From Trebonia sp963773105 (GTDB lineage Bacteria; Actinomycetota; Actinomycetes; Streptosporangiales; Streptosporangiaceae): DNA of 64,000 nt. Below the pieces are notes generated by a model. That model did no database searches. It was not told the origin of the DNA and saw only the letters and a program-made list of their open reading frames with translations. The position numbers were made by a program, and so were the translations under genes. Positions 27,940 to 36,626 of the stretch are shown here, in pieces. The DNA is taken from assembly GCA_963773105.1 (NCBI GenBank), contig CAVZAA010000006.1:1-64000 (forward strand). Reading direction: 5' to 3'. The stretch's first letter is position 1; each line of letters begins with the position of its first letter.

Positions 27940-29373
27940 ATGCCCAAGGCCAAGATCGCCGCAATTGCCACTTGCGTAACAGCGCTCGCCGCTGCCGGAG
28001 TGGCGGCGGCGGCCGCCTTGGCCGCTCCCGCGGCTTCCGTCGCGTCCGTGCCTGCGTCGGCCGCGCTGCCGCACATCTCGGTCCGCCCGGGCACGATCCG
28101 GCTCCCCGGCAAGGCCAGGTCGACGCCGCTCACCACCGCGCAGTGCGAGGCCGCCGACGACATCGCCTGTTACCTGCCGGGCCAGATCAGGACCGCGTAC
28201 CACCTGCCAGCCCTGTACGCCCGGGGGATCACCGGCAAGGGCGAGACGATCGTGATCGTGGACTCGTTCGGCTCGCCGACGATCAAGTCCGACCTGACGA
28301 CCTTCGACAAGAAGTTCGGCTATCCCGCGCCGCCCAAGTTCTCGGTCATCGCGCCGGCCGGCAAGATCCCCGCCTTCAACCCGGGCAACAGCAACATGAC
28401 CAGCTGGGCGGGGGAGACCACGCTGGACGTGGAGTACGCGCACGCGCTCGCGCCGGGCGCGTCCATCCTGCTGGTCGAGACGCCGGTCTCGGAGAACGAG
28501 GGCACCAGCGGCTTCCCGCAGATCGTGAAGGCCGAGGAGTACGTGATCAACCACGGCCTCGGCGCGGTGATCAGCCAGTCGTTCAGCGCCACCGAGGAGA
28601 CGTTCGCCAGCTCCGCGCAGATCAAGCCGCTGCGCGCCGCCTACACCGACGCCGACAGCCACCACGTGACCGTGCTGGCCGCCTCGGGCGACGCCGGCGC
28701 GACCGACTTCAAGCAGGACGGGACCGACTACTACGCCCGACGGGTGACCTCCTGGCCCGACAGCGACCCGCTGGTGACCGGCGTCGGCGGCACCCAGCTG
28801 AAGCAGTCCGGCGCCGGGTACAGCTCGGTCGCCTGGAACGACACCTACAACCAGGGCTCGGACCTGTACTGGGGCGGTTCGACCGACCCCGACCCGCTGT
28901 CTAGCGGCGGGGGCAAGTCCGAGTACTTCGCCCGGCCGTCTTATCAGAACGGCGTCAAGGCCATCACCGGCGCCGCTCGGGGCGTGCCCGACGTCGCGAT
29001 GAGCGCCGCCTGCAACGGCGCGGTGAACGTCTACAGCAGCTTCGCCCCCGGCCCGGCCGGCTGGTCGCTGACCTGCGGCACCAGCGAGGCGACGCCCGAG
29101 TTCGCCGCGATCGTGGCGCTCGCCGACCAGGTGGCGGGCCACCGGCTCGGCCTGATCAACCCCACCCTCTACTCGCTGCTGGCAAGGCACGCACCCGGCC
29201 TGGTCGACGTCACCTCGGGCAATAACAGCGTCTCCTTCTTCCAGGGCACGGCGACCAAGGCCGTCACCGTCACCGGGTACAAGGCGGTTAAGGGCTACGA
29301 CCTGGTAACCGGCGTCGGCACCGTCAATGCAAGCGAGTTCGTCTACGAACTGGCGGGCGTCCCCGTTCCCTGA
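27940..29373 (+). CDS. Secreted S53 (sedolisin) serine-carboxyl peptidase, no obvious propeptide
   Basis: 477 residues with a signal peptide (about 1-40, ALAAAGVAAAAALAAPAAS). Catalytic Glu and Asp lie four apart in GETTLDVEYAH (about 160-170), the oxyanion Asp in AASGDAGATDF, and the nucleophile Ser in CGTSEATPEFAAI near 390. The calcium site is the C-terminal YDLVTGVGTVNASEF. S53 enzymes cleave proteins at acid pH. The mature domain begins almost directly after the signal; the usual inhibitory prodomain of roughly 150-200 residues is not there. Cysteine pairs (QCEAADDIAC; AACNGA with LTCGTSE) suggest disulfides. A tandem paralogue follows 53 bases on. Confidence 0.92.
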   Translation: MPKAKIAAIATCVTALAAAGVAAAAALAAPAASVASVPASAALPHISVRPGTIRLPGKARSTPLTTAQCEAADDIACYLPGQIRTAYHLPALYARGITGKGETIVIVDSFGSPTIKSDLTTFDKKFGYPAPPKFSVIAPAGKIPAFNPGNSNMTSWAGETTLDVEYAHALAPGASILLVETPVSENEGTSGFPQIVKAEEYVINHGLGAVISQSFSATEETFASSAQIKPLRAAYTDADSHHVTVLAASGDAGATDFKQDGTDYYARRVTSWPDSDPLVTGVGGTQLKQSGAGYSSVAWNDTYNQGSDLYWGGSTDPDPLSSGGGKSEYFARPSYQNGVKAITGAARGVPDVAMSAACNGAVNVYSSFAPGPAGWSLTCGTSEATPEFAAIVALADQVAGHRLGLINPTLYSLLARHAPGLVDVTSGNNSVSFFQGTATKAVTVTGYKAVKGYDLVTGVGTVNASEFVYELAGVPVP

Positions 29374-29426
29374 CGGTGCATTTCGATACCCGTAAATTCC
29401 TTTCCTATGGGCATATCTGACCGACT

Positions 29427-30858
29427 ATGGTGCTATTCGTGCCTAAGGTCAGAATTGCCGCGACAGCCCTAAGCGTCTCCGTTCTCGCCGCCGCCGCCGC
29501 GGCAGCCGTCATGCTCCCAGCCGCGGGACAAACGAGACAGGCGGCATTCGACCCCGGGTCGGCGGTGACCGTGCCCGACTCCATCAGGATCCCCGGCATC
29601 GCCCGGGCGACGCCGCCGACCACAGCCGAATGCGAGCAGAGCATCCATGTCGCCTGCTACACGCCCAACCAGATCAGGGCCGCCTACCAGCTGCCCACCC
29701 TCTACGGCCGGGGGATCACCGGCCGGGGCGTGACGATCGTGATCGAGGACTCCTACGGCTCGCCCACAATCAAGTCCGACCTGGCGACGTTCGACCGGCA
29801 GTTCGGGTACCCCGCGCCGCCCAAGTTCTCGGTCATCCAGCCGATCGGCAAGGTCGCGAAGTTCAATCCGAAGAACGCCAACATGGCGGGCTGGCAGTAC
29901 GAGACCTCGCTCGACGTGGAGTACGCGCACGCGGTCGCCCCGGGCGCGTCCATCGTGCTGGTGGAGACGCCGGCTAGCGGCGGCGGCAGCAACGAGCGGC
30001 AGGTCATGCAGGCCGAGGAGTACGTGGTCAATCACCACCTGGGCGCGATGATCAGCGAGTCGTTCAGCGGCACCGAGGCGGGCTACACGAGTGCGGAGCT
30101 GCAGACGCTGCGGGGCGGCGTCAAGGACGCCGCGAACCACCACGTCACCATCCTCGCCTCCTCGGGCGACGCCGGCGCCACCACCGTCGGCTTCAGCGGG
30201 TCCGGCTACTACGACCGGCGGGAGGTCAACTGGCAGGCGAGCGACCCGCTGGTGACCGGGGTCGGCGGCACCCAGCTGATGGAGTCCGGCGGCAAGTACA
30301 CGTCGGCCGCCTGGAACGACACCTACAACACGGCGGTGAACCGCGACTGGTTCGGCAGCTCCCGCCCGGTCCCGTACGCGACCGGCGGCGGCCTGTCCGC
30401 GCTCTTCGGCCGCCCCTCGTACCAGAACGGGGTCAAGGCTCGCACCGGCGGCAGGCGCGGCGTCCCCGACATCGCGATGAGTGCGGCCTGCAACGGCGGG
30501 GTGACCGTCTACAGCAGTCACCAGCCGGGCGAGCCGAACAAGGCCGGCTGGTCGGAGGCCTGCGGAACCAGCGAGGCGGCCCCGGAGTTCGCCGGAATCG
30601 TGGCGCTGGCGGATCAGCTGGCGGGCCGCTGGCTCGGCACGATCAATCCCACCCTCTACAAGCTGGTCGGCCAGCACGCCCCCGGCCTGGTGAACGTCAC
30701 CTCGGGCGACAACACCGTCTCCTTCTACGGCGGCAACCCGGTCAAGCGCTACACCGTCACCGGGTTACCACGCCCGCAAGGGCTACAGCCTGGTGACCGG
30801 TGTTGGCACCATCAACGCCAGCCTGTTCGTCTACGAACTGGCAGGCAAGAAGCCCTAG
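29427..30858 (+). CDS. Second S53 (sedolisin) peptidase, paralogue of the previous, frameshifted near the end
   Basis: About 476 residues, closely similar to the preceding gene throughout (QIRAAYQLPTLYGRGITGRG, then PAPPKFSVIQPIGK). Catalytic Glu/Asp in YETSLDVEYAHA, oxyanion Asp in ASSGDAGATT, nucleophile in CGTSEAAPEFAGI. Removing one T of the TT at 30766-30767 restores YHARKGYSLVTGVGTINASL and a stop at 30856-30858; as written the frame runs to 30926 with unrelated sequence. Start ATG 29427; GTG 29439 (VPKVRIAA) matches the paralogue's start better. Again there is no propeptide. A tandem duplication with both active sites kept. Confidence 0.9.
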
Positions 30859-30897
30859 GGCGGCCCGGCGCTGTCCGAGCTCGATGGCCGAGCGGCC

Positions 30898-31368
30898 CTA
30901 AGGCCGCTCGGCCAACGCCGACCTGACCAGGTCGGCGAGGCCCTCGGGATAGATGCTCTCGTCGGTCGCGTCGAGCTCGGCCAGCGTCCACCAGCGGGAC
31001 GCGTCGATGCCGTCGCTGACGTGCATGGCGGCCACCTCACCGAGCGGGCGCAGCTCGTCGGGCACCCGCCCGATGAAGTAGTGGTCGTACTGCCTGACGA
31101 GGCTCTGTCGGTAGTTCGACCACTGCACGAAGGCAGTTTGGCAGACCTCGGTCGGCCCGACCGGGACGTCCGTCCAGCCGGTCTCCTCGACCAGCTCACG
31201 GCAGGCGGCCGTGTAGAAGTCCTCGTTTTCCTCGACTCCGCCGCCCGGCGTAGTCCAGTGCCTCCCCTTGGGCGGCGGGTCATCGTAGAAGAAAAGCAGC
31301 ACCCGCCCCGCCGGATCGATCGCGATCACTCGTCCCGCCAGCCGTATGGGGTACTCAGGCTCATCCAC
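30898..31368 (-). CDS. NUDIX hydrolase
   Basis: About 156 residues from GTG 31368 (VDEPEYPIRLAGRVIAID). The Nudix box GGGVEENEDFYTAACRELVEETGW is complete, with the metal-binding RELVEE, around residues 49-72. It would hydrolyse a nucleoside diphosphate linked to another group; the substrate cannot be read from sequence. An earlier in-frame start at 31419 would overlap the divergent HipA-like gene. The two share a 34-base promoter gap, too short for long leaders, so at least one is probably leaderless. Confidence 0.9.
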   Translation of the reverse strand: MDEPEYPIRLAGRVIAIDPAGRVLLFFYDDPPPKGRHWTTPGGGVEENEDFYTAACRELVEETGWTDVPVGPTEVCQTAFVQWSNYRQSLVRQYDHYFIGRVPDELRPLGEVAAMHVSDGIDASRWWTLAELDATDESIYPEGLADLVRSALAERP

Positions 31369-31402
31369 GCCCCTATTATCCGGGAGCGGTACGCTGTCGC
31401 GC

Positions 31403-32122
31403 GTGCTTGAACGTGTCACGGTAACCAGCTACCTCGCCCCGCTCCGCGAGGGCGGCAGCCTGCCCGCGATCGTCGAGGCCGACAACCTCGGCACCTACGT
31501 GCTCAAGTTCCGCGGCGCGGGCCAGGGGCCGCTCGCGCTGGTGGCGGAGATCATCTGCGGCGAGCTGGCCCGGCGGCTCGGCCTGCGCACCCCCGAGCTG
31601 GCGCTGGCGGAGCTCGACCCGAGGATTCCGCCCAGCGAGCCCGACCCCGAGATCCAGGATCTGCTGCGGGCCAGCGTGGGCCTCAACCTCGCGGTGGACT
31701 TCCTGCCCGGCTCGGCCGGGTTCGACCCGCTCGGCTGGACCGCCGACGAGGACTTCGCCAGCGAGCTGCTCTGGTTCGACGCGCTCATCCAGAACGTGGA
31801 CCGCACCTGGCGGAACCCGAACCTGCTGGTCTGGCACCGCGACATCTGGCTGATCGACCACGGCGCGGCGCTCTACTTCCACCACGACTGGTCCCGCGCC
31901 GACCCCGCCAAGCTGTACGACGCCCGCAATCACGTGCTCCGCGGCCGCGCCACCAGGATCCGGCAAGCGCACGAGAAGCTAGCCCCGCTGATCACGGTGC
32001 GCGCGGTCGAAGAGGTGATCGCGGACGTGCCGTCGGGCTGGTTCGGCCCGCGGGGCGGCGACGCCTACGTCGACCAGCTGGTCAAGCGCGCCCCGCTGGT
32101 GCCCGGGGTGATCCGGGCATGA
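31403..32122 (+). CDS. HipA-like kinase-fold protein
   Basis: 239 residues from GTG 31403. The fold reads NLGTYVLKFRGAGQGPLALV (nucleotide-binding Lys), IICGELARRLGL, DFASELLWFDALIQNVDRTW (catalytic Asp with Asn/Asp, HipA-like) and LIDHGAALYFHHDW (the metal-binding DHG). It lacks the N-terminal HipA subdomain, and no HipB is present. Instead an ATGA overlap couples it to a DUF3037 gene, a recurrent actinomycete pairing. Kinase activity and target are inferred only. A -10-like TATTAT at 31373-31378 lies 25 bases before the start. Confidence 0.82.
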   Translation: MLERVTVTSYLAPLREGGSLPAIVEADNLGTYVLKFRGAGQGPLALVAEIICGELARRLGLRTPELALAELDPRIPPSEPDPEIQDLLRASVGLNLAVDFLPGSAGFDPLGWTADEDFASELLWFDALIQNVDRTWRNPNLLVWHRDIWLIDHGAALYFHHDWSRADPAKLYDARNHVLRGRATRIRQAHEKLAPLITVRAVEEVIADVPSGWFGPRGGDAYVDQLVKRAPLVPGVIRA

Positions 32123-32487
32123 GCGAGGTCTTCGAGTGGGCGCTGATCCGGGTGGTGCCCCGGGTCGATCGCGGCGAGGCGATCAACGCGGGCGTGATCG
32201 TCTACTCCAAGTCGTTCCGCTACCTGAAGACCAGGATCGAGCTCGACGAGCGGCGGCTGCACGCCCTCGACCCCGGGGCGGACCTGGCGGCGGTCCGCGC
32301 CGCCCTCACCGCCTTCGAACTGGCCTGCACCACCGGCCCGCTGGCCGAGTTCACCTTGGGCGAGCGCTTCCGCTGGCTCACCGCCACCCGCTCGGCCATG
32401 GTCCAGGCCGGCCCCGTCCACGCCGGCGTCACCGCCGACCCGCAAGCCGACCTAACCCGCCTCTTCGATTCCCTCGTGGCCACCTAG
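32119..32487 (+). CDS. DUF3037 protein
   Basis: 122 residues: FEWALIRVVPRVDRGEAINA and GVIVYSKSFRYLKTRIELDE are the family's conserved start, and a C-terminal LTRLFDSLVAT closes it. It overlaps the HipA-like gene by four bases and is surely cotranslated. The pair recurs in many bacteria; DUF3037 may be the partner or substrate of the kinase, which nobody to my knowledge has shown. After the stop, CAGTCCCTCGT repeats the bases encoding SLVAT, a small local duplication. Confidence 0.88.
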   Translation: MSEVFEWALIRVVPRVDRGEAINAGVIVYSKSFRYLKTRIELDERRLHALDPGADLAAVRAALTAFELACTTGPLAEFTLGERFRWLTATRSAMVQAGPVHAGVTADPQADLTRLFDSLVAT

Positions 32488-32518
32488 CCCAGTCCCTCGT
32501 CGCCACCTAGCCCCGGCG

Positions 32519-33829
32519 TCAGAAGCCTGGTGCGAGCTTCCAGACCCGGCCGTTCCACACCCCGGTCATGACGGCGCCAGGGTCCGCGGTCGTCCTGCCG
32601 GTCAGGCCGACGGCGACGCAGCTTCCCCAGGGCAGGCAGCTCACGTCTTCGAACACGCTCGAGTCGCCCTTGGACGGCGCCGGGACGGCCTCGAGGGTGG
32701 CCGCCGTGCCGTGGTAGGACACGGCCGCCGCTCGAAAGGGCTTGTTCACGTTCGCGGCCTCCACCCCGACCGCCTCGCAGGCGTGCGCGGCGTAGCAGGA
32801 CACGCCCGCCAGGCCGGAGGCGGCCATGCCCGCGGGCCATCTCACCGGGGCGAGCCGCCACGTTTTGCCGTTCCAGATCGCGGTGAAGGCGGTAATGCTG
32901 GGCGTGCTGCTGTTAATGTCGCCCACGTTTTCCCCGGTCACGGCGCAGTTCGATGGCGTATCGCAGGAGACGCCCAAGGGCACCACCTGGCTGGACGAAC
33001 TAATGCCCGGCATCGCCGGCGACTTCATCGTCGTGAGCTTCTTGCCATTCCACGAAGCGAGGTAAAGATTCATGATGAAACCGGACGAGGCCGGAGAGTA
33101 ACTCGTGCCGGTAATGACGCAGAAAGTGGTGGTGGCGCAGGAGACACCGGTCACCTGCACGAACTTGCTGGCGGGGGTGGTGACGGTGCGCATCGTCCAC
33201 TTCGCGCCGTTCCACGTCTCGATGATGATCAGCGGGCCGTCGTTGCCGAGGAATATCCCCGTGTTGCCGTCCGCCATCGCGATCGCGACGCAGTGCCTGG
33301 TCGTGGCGCAGGACACGCCGGTGAGGCCGACATCCGACGCGCCCTTGGGGAGCGGTACCGCGGGCGTCGGCTTCAGCGAGGTCCCGTTGTAGACCAGGGC
33401 AAGCGGGCGGCTCACCGCGCCGCCGCTGGTGGAGGTGTAGTAGTCGCCGACCACCAGGCAGGACTTGGCGCCCCGGCAGGAGACGTCGTTCAGGTCGTCG
33501 GACTTGGTCCCCTTGGGCATCGCCACGCCCAGCCGCTTCCACGATGACCCGCTCCACCGCTCAACCCGGGTCGGGATGGCGGACGGCCCAGTGCCGCTCT
33601 GGCTCGAACTGCCCTGGACAGCGAGGCAGTCCGTGCTCAGCACGCACGACACGATCGGCGCGCCGCTCCTGGCCCCGCCTCCAGCGGCTGGCCGCGCCGC
33701 GACGCCCGGCCGGGCCGTGATCCCCGGCCGCGCCGCGGCGGTCGACTGCGCCAGGGCGGTCGCGGGTAGGGCGACGCCGCCGAGCACCGCCGCCAGCGCG
33801 GCCAGCCCGGATAGTGCGATTCTGCGCAC
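32519..33829 (-). CDS. Secreted seven-repeat cysteine-paired protein, paralogue 1 of 4
   Basis: About 436 residues from GTG 33829 (VRRIALSGLAALAAVLGG), with signal peptide and Ala/Pro/Gly-rich spacer to about residue 65. The rest is seven repeats, each with a cysteine pair six apart, for example VSCRGAKSCLVVGD, VSCATTRHCVAIAM and VSCLPWGSCVAVGL, alternating with W-N-G-x-x-W strands (ETWNGAKWTMRTV). Seven such units suggest a seven-bladed propeller with one disulfide per blade. It is last in the transcription order of the four-gene cluster, 38 bases after paralogue 2. No catalytic motif is seen; a surface binding role is a guess. Confidence 0.82.
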   Translation of the reverse strand: MRRIALSGLAALAAVLGGVALPATALAQSTAAARPGITARPGVAARPAAGGGARSGAPIVSCVLSTDCLAVQGSSSQSGTGPSAIPTRVERWSGSSWKRLGVAMPKGTKSDDLNDVSCRGAKSCLVVGDYYTSTSGGAVSRPLALVYNGTSLKPTPAVPLPKGASDVGLTGVSCATTRHCVAIAMADGNTGIFLGNDGPLIIIETWNGAKWTMRTVTTPASKFVQVTGVSCATTTFCVITGTSYSPASSGFIMNLYLASWNGKKLTTMKSPAMPGISSSSQVVPLGVSCDTPSNCAVTGENVGDINSSTPSITAFTAIWNGKTWRLAPVRWPAGMAASGLAGVSCYAAHACEAVGVEAANVNKPFRAAAVSYHGTAATLEAVPAPSKGDSSVFEDVSCLPWGSCVAVGLTGRTTADPGAVMTGVWNGRVWKLAPGF

Positions 33830-33867
33830 GTGTCTCCTCATTCGGGACGGTAAATCTAAGGGATCAG

Positions 33868-35151
33868 CTAGAAGCCGGGGTCGAGCTTCCAGACCTTGCC
33901 GTTCCACACCCCGGTCATGAGGGCGCTCGAGCTCGCGTTGGTCTTGCCGGTCTCGCCGAGGGCGACGCAGCTTCCCCCGGGCAGGCAGCTCACCGCCGCG
34001 AACAGGTTCGAGTGACCCTTGGACGGCGCCGGGACAGCCTGGACGGTGCCCGCCGGGCCGTCCAAGGACACGGCAACCGCGGTCGAGGGCGGATTCTCAG
34101 AATTGTTCTCGTCGTTCAGGCCGACCACCTCGCAGGAGTGCGCGGTGGCGCAGGACGCGCCGACCGTGATGGTGGACGCGTCGGCCTTCGGCCATGCCAC
34201 CTTGGCCAGTCGCCACGTATGGCCGTTCCATACCTCGGTGAACGCCCTGCTGCTGCCGTTGAAGTTTCCGAAGTCGGTCCCGGTTACCGCGCAGTTCGAG
34301 ACCGTGGCGCACGAGACGCCGCTGGCCGTCACCTCGTCCGCGCGCCCGCCCACGGTCGGCAGCTTCATCGTCGTGACCTTCTTGCCGTTCCATGACGCGA
34401 CGTAGGGCTGATCGGAGCCGGTGAAGGAGATTCCCGCTAGGACGCAGAACGCGGACGTGGCACAGGAGACAACGCTCGGCACCAGCATCGTCTTGGTCCC
34501 GATCGACCCGGCGGCGCTGTGCAGCGTCCACTTGGCGCCGTTCCAGGTCTCGATGATGGTGACCGAGCCGAAGGCCCCGAAGGCCGGCGTCTCACCGTCC
34601 GCCACCCCCAGCGCGACGCAGTTCCTGGTCGTCACGCAGGACACGCTGGACAGCGCGCCGTCGGTCGCGCCCCTGGGCAGCGGCACCGTCGGCGTCGGCT
34701 TGAGCGAGGTCCCGTTGTAGATCAGGGCGAGCACGTGGCTCTTGCCGCTCACGCTCGGCGGGGTGTAGTAGTCACCCACCACCAGGCAGGACCTGGCCGC
34801 CCGGCAGGACACGCCGTCCAGGTCGACGGCCGTGGTCTGCTTGGGAAACGTCACGCCCAGGCGCCTCCACGACGACCCGTTCCAGCGCGCGACCCGACCC
34901 GGCACGGGCTGCTGCCCGCTCTGGCTCGCGCTGCCCTCGATGCCGAGGCAGTCCGTCGCCCGCACGCACGAGACCGTCGGCACGCCGGCGTCCACCAAGG
35001 CCACATCGGCCGGCCGGGCGGCGATACCCGGCCGCACGGCCGCTGTCGGACGTGCGGCGGCCGCCGGCTGCGCCGTGGCGGCCGCCGGGGCGGCGACGCC
35101 GCCGAGCACGGCCGCCAGCGCGACCAGCCCGGAGAGGGCGATTCTGCGCAC
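33868..35151 (-). CDS. Secreted seven-repeat cysteine-paired protein, paralogue 2 of 4
   Basis: 427 residues from GTG 35151 (VRRIALSGLVALAAVLGGVA). Signal peptide, Ala/Pro spacer, then seven repeats: VSCVRATDCLGIEG, VSCRAARSCLVVGD, VSCVTTRNCVALGV, VSCATSAFCVLAGI, VSCATVSNCAVTGT, ASCATAHSCEVVGL and VSCLPGGSCVALGE. WNG-type strands separate them and it ends WNGKVWKLDPGF. Close relative of paralogues 1 and 3, from which it is separated by 38 and 34 bases. Confidence 0.82.
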   Translation of the reverse strand: MRRIALSGLVALAAVLGGVAAPAAATAQPAAAARPTAAVRPGIAARPADVALVDAGVPTVSCVRATDCLGIEGSASQSGQQPVPGRVARWNGSSWRRLGVTFPKQTTAVDLDGVSCRAARSCLVVGDYYTPPSVSGKSHVLALIYNGTSLKPTPTVPLPRGATDGALSSVSCVTTRNCVALGVADGETPAFGAFGSVTIIETWNGAKWTLHSAAGSIGTKTMLVPSVVSCATSAFCVLAGISFTGSDQPYVASWNGKKVTTMKLPTVGGRADEVTASGVSCATVSNCAVTGTDFGNFNGSSRAFTEVWNGHTWRLAKVAWPKADASTITVGASCATAHSCEVVGLNDENNSENPPSTAVAVSLDGPAGTVQAVPAPSKGHSNLFAAVSCLPGGSCVALGETGKTNASSSALMTGVWNGKVWKLDPGF

Positions 35152-35185
35152 TCGTCTTCCTCTTCTTGACGTTCTTAACGATGGA

Positions 35186-36508
35186 TTAAAAGCCCGGGTC
35201 GAGCTTCCAGGCGTTGCCGTTCCGAACCCCGGTCATGACGGCGCCCGACTGCGCGGTCGTCTTCCCGGTCTCGCCGGTGGCGACGCAGCTTCCCCAGGGC
35301 AGGCAGCTCACGGCCGTGAACCCGTTCGAGTGACCCTTGGACGGCGCCGGGACGGCCTGCAGGGTGCCCGCCGTGCCGTTGAATGACACCGCCGCCGCGG
35401 CCGAGGGCGACGTCGCCGAGTTGCCGGTAGCGTCGAAGCCGACCGCCTCGCACGAGTGCGCGCCATAGCAGGACACGCCGAACATGAGCGACTCCGCGGT
35501 GCCCTTCGGCCACGTCACCTTCGCCAGCTGCCACGTCTTGCCGTTCCAGACCTCGGTGAACGCGGTGAAGTCGGCCGTGCTGCCGCTGAGGCCGCCCAGG
35601 TCAGCCCCGGTCACCGCGCAGTTCGCCGCGGTGGCGCAGGATACGCCGGTGGCCACCGGGAAGTCCTTGGCGGCGCCCACCGTGGCCGGCTTCATGGTCG
35701 TGAGCTTCTTGCCGTTCCACGAAGCGAGGTAGGGCTTGGCCGAGCCGGAGTTGGCGGTGACCGTAACGGACTCTCCCGCCAGGACGCAGAATGCGGACGT
35801 GGTGCAGGAGACCGCGTTCGGCTCAACCTGGGTTGTCTTCCCGATCGACGTCGCGGCGGTGTGCAGCGTCCACTTCGCGCCGTTCCAGGTCTCGATGAGG
35901 GTGAGCGCGCCGTCGATGCCGAATGCCGCCGAGGTACCGCTCGCCGCGCCGAGCGCGACGCAGTACCTGGTCGTCGCGCAGGACACGCTGGTGAGGCTGA
36001 CGTCCGTGGTGCCCTTGGGCAGCGGCACCGTCGCCGTCGGCTTCAGCGTGGTCCCGTTGTAGGAAAGGGCGAGCACGTGGCTGCTGGCGCTCTGGCTGGT
36101 CGAGGTGTAGTAGTCGCCCACCACCAGGCAGGACTTGGCCCCCTTACAGGAGACGCCGTTCAGGTCGACCGACTTGGCCCCCTTGGGCAGCGCCGCGCCG
36201 ACGCCCTTCCACGACGACCCGTTCCAGCGCGCGATCCGGGTCGGGGTCGACAGCCCGCCCGTGTTCTGGCTGGAACTGCCCTCGACGCCGAGGCAGTCGG
36301 TGGAGAGAACGCAGGAGATCAGCGGCACACCGCCGCCAAGCACGCCCCCGGCGGACCGCGCTATCCGCATCGCGGCCAAGCTCCCGGCCCGCGCCGCGAC
36401 CGTCGGCCGGACCGCATTGGTCGGCTGTGCCCGGGCGACCGTCGGGACGGCCACTGCGCCCAGCAGGGCCGCCAGCGCGACCAGCCCGGAAATTGCGATT
36501 CTGCGCAC
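35186..36508 (-). CDS. Secreted seven-repeat cysteine-paired protein, paralogue 3 of 4
   Basis: About 440 residues from GTG 36508 (VRRIAISGLVALAALLGAVA); the frame is open to 36553 but the shared VRRI start in all four genes sets it here. The seven repeats run from ISCVLSTDCLGVEG to VSCLPWGSCVATGE, and it ends WKLDPGF. The C-terminal half (SCYGAHSCEAVGF; APSKGHSN) is nearest to paralogue 1. A promoter-like TTGACG and TACGTG pair lies 43-71 bases upstream, so paralogues 3, 2 and 1 may form a transcription unit of their own. Confidence 0.82.
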   Translation of the reverse strand: MRRIAISGLVALAALLGAVAVPTVARAQPTNAVRPTVAARAGSLAAMRIARSAGGVLGGGVPLISCVLSTDCLGVEGSSSQNTGGLSTPTRIARWNGSSWKGVGAALPKGAKSVDLNGVSCKGAKSCLVVGDYYTSTSQSASSHVLALSYNGTTLKPTATVPLPKGTTDVSLTSVSCATTRYCVALGAASGTSAAFGIDGALTLIETWNGAKWTLHTAATSIGKTTQVEPNAVSCTTSAFCVLAGESVTVTANSGSAKPYLASWNGKKLTTMKPATVGAAKDFPVATGVSCATAANCAVTGADLGGLSGSTADFTAFTEVWNGKTWQLAKVTWPKGTAESLMFGVSCYGAHSCEAVGFDATGNSATSPSAAAAVSFNGTAGTLQAVPAPSKGHSNGFTAVSCLPWGSCVATGETGKTTAQSGAVMTGVRNGNAWKLDPGF

Positions 36509-36550
36509 TTGACTCCTCGTCTCAGACGTCTCAACAAATGCACAGAATCT

Positions 36551-36579
36551 CACGTATTTCTTACAGTCACCAGCGTCAA
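36551..36579 (-). promoter_or_regulatory. Candidate promoter of the paralogue 3-2-1 unit
   Basis: Minus-strand TTGACG (36574-36579), 17-base spacer, TACGTG (36551-36556). The -35 is good and the spacing standard; the -10 is weak. It lies in a 118-bp gap that is AT-richer than its surroundings. Confidence 0.4.
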
Positions 36580-36626
36580 TTCCGTAACGTAGCGACCACT
36601 TTCACCACACGTTTACAGTGCGTTCA

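Noticed and set aside
26851..29190. 779-codon minus-strand frame across the NRDE and sedolisin genes
   Set aside because: Runs through the palindromic repeats and antisense to two well-supported proteins; no recognisable domain.
31403..32122. Classical HipAB persistence module
   Set aside because: No HipB-like HTH gene; the partner is DUF3037 and the N-terminal HipA subdomain is missing.
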